Shown here one piece after another: positions 6,800 to 11,076 of a stretch of 11,076 nucleotides of DNA. Numbering within the stretch: position 1 is the first letter of the stretch; each line of letters begins with the position of its first letter. Source of the stretch: Crocinitomicaceae bacterium (GTDB taxonomy: Bacteria; Bacteroidota; Bacteroidia; Flavobacteriales_D; Crocinitomicaceae); assembly GCA_023264075.1 (NCBI GenBank), contig JALQTG010000290.1, forward strand, positions 1 to 11,076. Reading direction: 5' to 3'. The translations under genes and the position numbers were made by a program. Under the pieces are notes generated by a model. It searched no databases and was not told the origin of the DNA. It saw only the letters and a program-made list of their open reading frames with translations.

Positions 6800-7954
6800 A
6801 TGAGTCAAGATAAGTCAAGCATAGCATCAAAAATCATTGGAGAAAAGCGCTATAAATTACTAGAGCTCTTTTTCATCCAAGAGCGTACTTTTTTTAGGTT
6901 GTTGGCTTTGTTTCTGGTTGTAGCGGCAATCACTTATCCATACCCACAAATAGCCATGTGGGTTGGTTTTAGCTTGGCTGCATATTCTGCAATTGCCAAT
7001 GATTCAATTCAAAGTATTGGGACCTTCATTGCTTCAAACTCAGATCGAAAGTGGTGGCTTCTATGGTTGTTTATTGGTGGTATATTTGTAGTTACTGTTT
7101 TCTACTCTTGGTATTATTACGGAGGGGATGTTTCTCATGAACGACTTCTCTCAAAGGATAGTGAGGGTAATCTTAAGTTTCCAGAAGCCGAAAATTTCAA
7201 GTTCTTACAACTTGCAGCTCCAATAGTTTTGCTTTTATTGACCCGATTAAGAATGCCTGTTTCTACGACATTCATGCTATTGAGTGTCTTTAGTGCCAAT
7301 TCTAAAGGGATTCTTTCTGTAGGGCAGAAAAGTTTGATTGGATACCTTATCGCGTTTGGAGTGGCTATGGTCGTTTGGTTTGGATTGAATTTCTTAATCA
7401 AACGGTTGTTGAACGGAAAAATGTCTTCGTGGTGGATTGTTGTACAATGGTTAATTAGTGGATGGTTGTGGTCGATGTGGGTGATGCACGATGCAGCCAA
7501 TATTGCTATTTTCTTACCGCGTTCGCTTTCGTTAACTGGCTTTGTTGTTTTTGCAGGTGTAGTATTCTTTGGGTTGGGATTACTCTTTTATTTGCGAGGG
7601 GATAAAATTCAATCTATCGTTACGGAAAAGTCGGAGGTTACAGATATCCGCTCCGCTTCAATTATCGACTTTGCTTACCTTATAGTTTTGTTTGTATTTA
7701 AGGAGATGAGTAACGTACCGATGAGTACTACTTGGGTATTTATAGGTTTGTTAGGTGGACGTGAACTTGCGATGCGTTTGTCTGCCCGTGTCTCGAACAG
7801 ACAAGAGGCTGAGGGAACTATGTCCTTACGGACAACAATATTAATGGTGGTGAAGGATTTGTCTTACGCTACAATTGGTCTATTGGTGTCAATAACGCTT
7901 GCGATAGCAATTAATGATTCATTGCAACAGGAGATTTTGGATTGGTTTAATTAG
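6800..7954 (+). CDS. Divergent PiT-family-like membrane protein (phosphate permease-like)
   Basis: A 384-residue membrane protein with about nine or ten hydrophobic segments. Two internal repeats resemble the PiT inorganic phosphate transporter family (PF01384). Repeat 1 has A66-N-D-SIQSIGTFIAS, like the PiT GANDVANAxGTxVGS signature, and later M152-P-V-S-T-T157. Repeat 2 has M229-H-D-AANIAIFLP in the place of the second ND signature and V306-P-M-S-T-T311 followed by GLLGG. Family members move phosphate with Na+ or H+ across the inner membrane. Here the second Asn is His, and the usual conserved residues around both signatures have drifted, so the substrate may differ. The start is either ATG 6800 (chosen) or TTG 6791, which directly follows the upstream stop; either way the gene is tightly coupled to the MIP-like gene. 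No phoU-like gene is adjacent. The neighbour on the right is convergent. Confidence 0.65.
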   Translation: MSQDKSSIASKIIGEKRYKLLELFFIQERTFFRLLALFLVVAAITYPYPQIAMWVGFSLAAYSAIANDSIQSIGTFIASNSDRKWWLLWLFIGGIFVVTVFYSWYYYGGDVSHERLLSKDSEGNLKFPEAENFKFLQLAAPIVLLLLTRLRMPVSTTFMLLSVFSANSKGILSVGQKSLIGYLIAFGVAMVVWFGLNFLIKRLLNGKMSSWWIVVQWLISGWLWSMWVMHDAANIAIFLPRSLSLTGFVVFAGVVFFGLGLLFYLRGDKIQSIVTEKSEVTDIRSASIIDFAYLIVLFVFKEMSNVPMSTTWVFIGLLGGRELAMRLSARVSNRQEAEGTMSLRTTILMVVKDLSYATIGLLVSITLAIAINDSLQQEILDWFN

Positions 7955-7962
7955 AGATTTAC

Positions 7963-7976
7963 TCGATTATAATCGA
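7963..7976. repeat. Perfect 14-base palindrome between convergent genes
   Basis: TCGATTATAATCGA is its own reverse complement. It begins 8 bases after the stop of the PiT-like gene and includes the stop codon of the convergent phosphatase gene. As RNA it would give only a 5-bp stem with a 4-base loop and has no T tract, so it is at best a weak two-way terminator; chance is possible in AT-rich DNA. Confidence 0.35.
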
Positions 7977-8742
7977 ATACCTATTAAGCAAATGTCATCC
8001 GTTTGAGGTTGTTTACCTTGCCATACTTTTAATTCTTCTTCCAACTTACTTTTCTGATGAGATAAAGGGAGTTGACTAATTTGTATGAGTAAATGATGCA
8101 ACTGAGTTGATTTATATTTTTTTTCTTTGGGTCCTCCTATTTGATCCTGAAAGCCATCGGAACCTAAATAAATAATGTCTCCAGAATTGTAAGGAATAAT
8201 TGTTGATGCAAAACTTCGTTCGCTTTCTATTTGCCAACCACCTATTGGGTATCTGCTGCCTTTGAATAATTCTGAGCTGCCATTATGCCTTACTAAAAGT
8301 ACTTTTCTGTTCGCCGAAGAAAAATGTAGTGTATGGTGTTTTTTATCTATAGCGATGATGCTGAGATCAATCCAAGGGTTGTCAATTGCATGCCCCTCTC
8401 CCTTAAAACTTTCAATGAACTTTTTGTCCACTTCTCTCAATATTTTGGCGACACGTTTAAGGCCTTTGTTCATGACGACATATTCGAATAAATTTAGCGT
8501 AATACGGATATTAAGGCTCCAGATATCCCATGCCCTGTGCAATCTCCCACAACAACATAATCCAGCTCGTTACTTTTTCCTACCCAATAAAAGTCTCCCG
8601 AAACAACGTCTTTTGGTTCAAACAAAATAAATGAATCGGGAATGACCCTATTTAGGTGTCTTATCTTTGGAAGAAGCCCGAATTGAACTAATCTAGCACT
8701 CTCTAAACTTTTCGTATATTCTTCTTTCGATATATGGTGCAT
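7967..8742 (-). pseudogene. SpoIIE-type PP2C serine/threonine phosphatase, frameshifted
   Basis: Two overlapping minus-strand frames together make one SpoIIE phosphatase domain of about 255 residues. The first (8742 down to 8494) runs from MHHISKEEYTKS through the linker helix ESARLVQFGLLP, then the metal-site segments DVVSGDFYW and GDCTGHGISGALISVL, and stops. The second, read from about 8505 down to 7967, continues with TLNLFEYVV, IDLSIIAIDK, FSSANRKVLLVRH, PIGG, GDIIYLGSDGFQDQIGGPK and the last metal-site pair in TDDICLIGI. All expected acidic metal ligands are present, split across the frames. A net change equal to one lost base near 8497-8505 explains the break. These enzymes dephosphorylate anti-anti-sigma (STAS) proteins in partner-switching pathways. 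The usual N-terminal sensor is absent; the protein begins at the linker helix. Sequencing error cannot be excluded. The ATG at 8742 is the only sensible start. Confidence 0.8.
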
Positions 8743-8826
8743 TTACTCGTATTTTATGCAAATAAACCTCGAATTCTTTCAAATTTAATTAATCCTGAAT
8801 TAACTGATTGTTTTGATTTGTTAAAC

Positions 8827-8858
8827 AAAAAAAGCCATTCTTTGAAATGGCTTTTTTT
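8827..8858 (-). terminator. Rho-independent terminator after the acyl-CoA dehydrogenase gene
   Basis: A 13-bp stem (seven A plus GCCATT pairing with AATGGC plus seven T) encloses a 6-base loop. On the minus strand it lies 27 bases after the acyl-CoA dehydrogenase stop and ends in seven T, so it should stop that transcript before the phosphatase gene. The symmetric A and T runs let it work in both directions. Confidence 0.88.
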
Positions 8859-8885
8859 GTATTGAATATTAGCTAAAACGGGATG

Positions 8886-10028
8886 TTACTCCGCTAAAAT
8901 ACTTCTTGAAATAACAATCTTCTGTACTTCAGAAGTTCCTTCATAGATTTGAGTAATCTTCGCATCACGCATCAAACGTTCTACATGGTATTCTTTTACG
9001 AAACCATATCCACCATGAATTTGAACGGCTTCAACAGTATGTTTCATGGCAACAGATGAAGCGTGCAATTTTGCCATAGCTCCAGATTGGTCATAGTTCA
9101 TTCCGTTGTCCTTATGCCATGCAGCTTTGTGAACAAGCAAACGCGCTGTTTCAATATCTACCGCCATATCGGCTAATTTAAAAGCGATCGCTTGGTGCTT
9201 CGAAATCTCCTTTCCAAAAGCTTTGCGCTCTTTTGAATAGGCTAATGCTAATTCATACGCACCAGCAGCAATACCAAGTGCTTGGGCAGCAATTCCAATT
9301 CTTCCTCCCGAAAGTGTTTTCATCGCGAATTTAAAGCCGAAACCATCTTCACCGATTCTATTTTCCTTAGGAACTTTTACATCGTTGAATAATAAAGTAT
9401 GTGTGTCACTCCCGCGAATCCCCATTTTATCTTCTTTGGCTCCAACAATAAATCCTTCCATACCGCGCTCAACAATTAACGCGTTTATTCCTTTATGTCC
9501 TTTTTCTACGTCAGTTTGAGCGATTACTAAATAAACTGAAGCTGAAGAACCGTTGGTAATCCAGTTTTTCGTTCCATTCAGAACGTAGTGATCTCCTTTG
9601 TCGATCGCTGTTGTGCGCTGTGATGTAGCGTCAGAACCTGCCTCTGGTTCAGACAAGCAGAACGCCCCAATAATTTCTCCTTTGGCCAAAGGCACTAAAT
9701 ATTTTTGTTTTTGTTCTTCAGTTCCAAAAGTTTCCAATCCCCAACATACTAGGGAGTTGTTCACGCTCATGCATACAGAAGCAGAAGCATCTACTTTCGA
9801 GATTTCTTCCATAGCAAGAACGTACGACATTGTATCCATTCCACCACCTCCGTATTTTGGATCAACCATCATACCCATAAAACCAAGTTCACCAAGTTGC
9901 TTGATTTCTTCCGCAGGGAAACGCTGTGCATTATCTCTCTCAATAACACCTGGTTTAAGTACGTTTTGAGCAAAGTCTCTTGCAGCATCTCTCACTGCCA
10001 AATGTTCTTCAGATAATTCAAAGTTCAT
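8886..10028 (-). CDS. Acyl-CoA dehydrogenase (short-chain type)
   Basis: A 380-residue FAD flavoenzyme that oxidises acyl-CoA to trans-2-enoyl-CoA in beta-oxidation, passing electrons to an electron-transfer flavoprotein; full length for the family. Domains in order: N-terminal helical (about 1-120), central beta barrel (about 121-232) and C-terminal helical (about 233-380). PROSITE-type signatures are visible: CLSEPEAGSD (124-133) and QIHGGYGFVKEYHVERLMRD (336-355). The catalytic base is E363 in QIYEGTSEVQ, the position used by short- and medium-chain enzymes rather than isovaleryl- or long-chain ones. The G-R-KAFGKEISKHQAIAFKLADMA part matches butyryl-CoA dehydrogenases. The ATG is preceded by an A-rich stretch without a Shine-Dalgarno sequence. 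It is monocistronic, ended by the terminator at 8827-8858 and divergent from anmK. Bcd or acdA-like names would fit, but chain-length preference is uncertain. Confidence 0.93.
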   Translation of the reverse strand: MNFELSEEHLAVRDAARDFAQNVLKPGVIERDNAQRFPAEEIKQLGELGFMGMMVDPKYGGGGMDTMSYVLAMEEISKVDASASVCMSVNNSLVCWGLETFGTEEQKQKYLVPLAKGEIIGAFCLSEPEAGSDATSQRTTAIDKGDHYVLNGTKNWITNGSSASVYLVIAQTDVEKGHKGINALIVERGMEGFIVGAKEDKMGIRGSDTHTLLFNDVKVPKENRIGEDGFGFKFAMKTLSGGRIGIAAQALGIAAGAYELALAYSKERKAFGKEISKHQAIAFKLADMAVDIETARLLVHKAAWHKDNGMNYDQSGAMAKLHASSVAMKHTVEAVQIHGGYGFVKEYHVERLMRDAKITQIYEGTSEVQKIVISRSILAE

Positions 10029-10062
10029 ATTTTGTATTTTAATTTGTGTAATATTGGGGGTC

Positions 10063-10094
10063 TAAAAATACATGGAATATTTCAAATTGAACAA
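10063..10094 (-). promoter_or_regulatory. Candidate promoter of the acyl-CoA dehydrogenase gene
   Basis: On the minus strand TTG (10094-10092), 21 bases, then TATTTTTA (10070-10063) resembles the Bacteroidota -33/-7 pair (TTG, 17-23 bases, TAnnTTTG) with one mismatch in the -7 box. The leader to the ATG at 10028 would be about 30 bases. In AT-rich DNA such a match can occur by chance. Confidence 0.3.
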
Positions 10095-10110
10095 TTTATA
10101 ATTGTCATTT

Positions 10111-11076
10111 ATGTCAAGTTATCGCATTCTTGGGTTAATGTCGGGGACTTCGTTGGATGGCCTCGATATAGTGGATGTGCTTATTTCGAATGTGAATAAA
10201 GACCAATGGACATTTGAAGTGCTTCACGCTGAAACAGTTGATTACTCTGAAGATTGGCAGTTTCGACTAGGTAATTCCGTGAATGAGTCTGGGATTGGGT
10301 TAACTCAACTCAGTCATGACTTAGGTAATTACTTCGGAGATTCGGTGAATGATTTTTTAGCAAGAAATGCGATACGACGAGATGATATTGTAGCTATTTC
10401 GTCACATGGACATACTGTTTTTCATGAACCTAAAGAAGGTTATACCCTGCAAATTGGGAATGGTCCTGAATTGGCGCACAAAACAGGATTGCTTACTGTT
10501 TGCGATTTTCGAGTCAATGACGTGCTATTAGGAGGTAATGGCGCTCCACTAGTTCCAGTTGGTGATCAATTCTTATTTTCTTCAAGGGCAGAAAGTTTTC
10601 TAAATCTTGGGGGCTTTTCCAATATTTCGTTTCAAGAAAAGGGAACCGTTTTTGCGTTTGATATTTGCCCAGTCAATATTGTTTTAAACAAATTGGCAGA
10701 GCAAGTGGGGCAAAAGTTCGATAATCTTGGTAGACTAGGAAGAGAAGGCGTGATTGACCATAATATCCTATCAAGACTCAATGAACTTCCGTTTTATCGT
10801 GAAGAGCCTCCGAAATCATTAGGGGCGGAATGGGTTGCAGATAATATTCATCCAATTATTGGTGATCGGGTGGACTTGATAACTACATTTTATGAGCATG
10901 TAGCCCTGCAAATAGCAGCGGTTTTAACCAGACACAAATTATCTTCAGTATTTCTAAGTGGAGGAGGTACCAAAAACCAATTTCTATTAGAGCGACTCAA
11001 GTCGCATTATGGGGGCGCAGTTATTCTTCCCGATTCAACGATTATTGAATTCAAAGAGGCGATTGTTTTTGCCTTG
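10111..11076 (+). CDS. anmK: Anhydro-N-acetylmuramic acid kinase (3' partial)
   Basis: The first 322 residues are present; the frame is still open at the window edge, and family members have about 350-390 residues. AnmK phosphorylates and hydrolyses 1,6-anhydro-MurNAc to MurNAc-6-phosphate in cytoplasmic murein recycling. The ATP-binding N-terminus is G8-L-M-S-G-T-S-L-D-G-L-D19. Further family blocks are ISSHGHTVFHEP (96-107), TLQIGNGPELA (112-122), CDFRVNDVLLGGNGAPLVP (131-149, which holds the catalytic Asp region), NLGGFSNIS (165-173), the adenine-site F183-D-I-C-P-V-N189, LSGGGTKNQF (282-291) and KEAIVFAL (315-322). CPVN replaces the GPGN of proteobacterial enzymes, and SHGH replaces SHGQ; I believe these are common Bacteroidota variants but could not check. 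The gene is divergent from the acyl-CoA dehydrogenase gene across 82 bases. A murQ etherase partner is not visible in the window. Confidence 0.93.
   Translation, partial: MSSYRILGLMSGTSLDGLDIVDVLISNVNKDQWTFEVLHAETVDYSEDWQFRLGNSVNESGIGLTQLSHDLGNYFGDSVNDFLARNAIRRDDIVAISSHGHTVFHEPKEGYTLQIGNGPELAHKTGLLTVCDFRVNDVLLGGNGAPLVPVGDQFLFSSRAESFLNLGGFSNISFQEKGTVFAFDICPVNIVLNKLAEQVGQKFDNLGRLGREGVIDHNILSRLNELPFYREEPPKSLGAEWVADNIHPIIGDRVDLITTFYEHVALQIAAVLTRHKLSSVFLSGGGTKNQFLLERLKSHYGGAVILPDSTIIEFKEAIVFAL

Noticed and set aside
7135..7500. Minus-strand open frame of 121 codons inside the PiT-like gene
   Set aside because: It is antisense to a membrane-protein gene with clear motifs and has no features of its own.
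8490..8520. Programmed ribosomal frameshift in the SpoIIE-type gene
   Set aside because: No slippery heptamer or downstream stem was seen at the junction, and SpoIIE phosphatases are not known to need one; mutation or sequencing error is simpler.
8262..8630. Plus-strand open frame of 122 codons across the phosphatase gene
   Set aside because: It is antisense to the SpoIIE domain and shows no family features.
9598..9969. Plus-strand open frame of 123 codons inside the acyl-CoA dehydrogenase gene
   Set aside because: It is a shadow on the opposite strand of a well-conserved gene, with no recognisable protein features.
10097..10104. TATAATTG as a -7 box for anmK
   Set aside because: It has one mismatch to TAnnTTTG, lies only 6 bases before the ATG and has no -33 partner; it would need a leaderless transcript, so support is too thin.

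Overview
The window looks like chromosome of a low-GC member of the Bacteroidota, most likely Flavobacteriia. The evidence is a DUF3127 protein (a Bacteroidota family), Bacteroidota-style -7 promoter boxes (TAnnTTTG) instead of sigma70 boxes, starts without a clear Shine-Dalgarno sequence, a SpoIIE-type phosphatase of Bacteroidota style and a b5-less front-end desaturase. A placement near Crocinitomicaceae/Fluviicola is only an impression. No mobile element, rRNA, tRNA or CRISPR array was seen.

Left part (1-2479, + strand): the 3' end of a flavin reductase-like gene, then a DUF3127 OB-fold protein whose last residues copy the SSB C-terminal tip, closed by a strong terminator. Next comes peptidase T (pepT). 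Middle (2584-5756, + strand): a candidate promoter with an inverted repeat precedes a three-gene unit (membrane fatty acid desaturase, YjbR/MmcQ protein, Hsp15-like S4 protein with a TAATG overlap). A 3-oxoacyl-ACP synthase II gene (fabF) follows from its own promoter. The desaturase and fabF both act on acyl chains.

Right part: after a 266-base gap come two adjacent membrane-protein genes (6023-7954). I read the first as a decayed aquaporin (MIP) fold without intact NPA motifs, and the second as a divergent PiT-type (phosphate-permease-like) protein. This pair is the best candidate for something undescribed. Convergent to it is a SpoIIE-type phosphatase gene split by a frameshift and lacking any sensor domain. 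An acyl-CoA dehydrogenase on the minus strand with a clear terminator follows, and divergent from it anmK (anhydro-N-acetylmuramic acid kinase) runs off the window.

Most of the window is ordinary housekeeping: peptide turnover, lipid synthesis and oxidation, heat-shock RNA binding and murein recycling. The unusual items are the membrane pair, the SSB-like tail, the broken phosphatase and the palindromes at the desaturase and fabF promoters. All functions are inferred from motifs read by eye; no database search was run.
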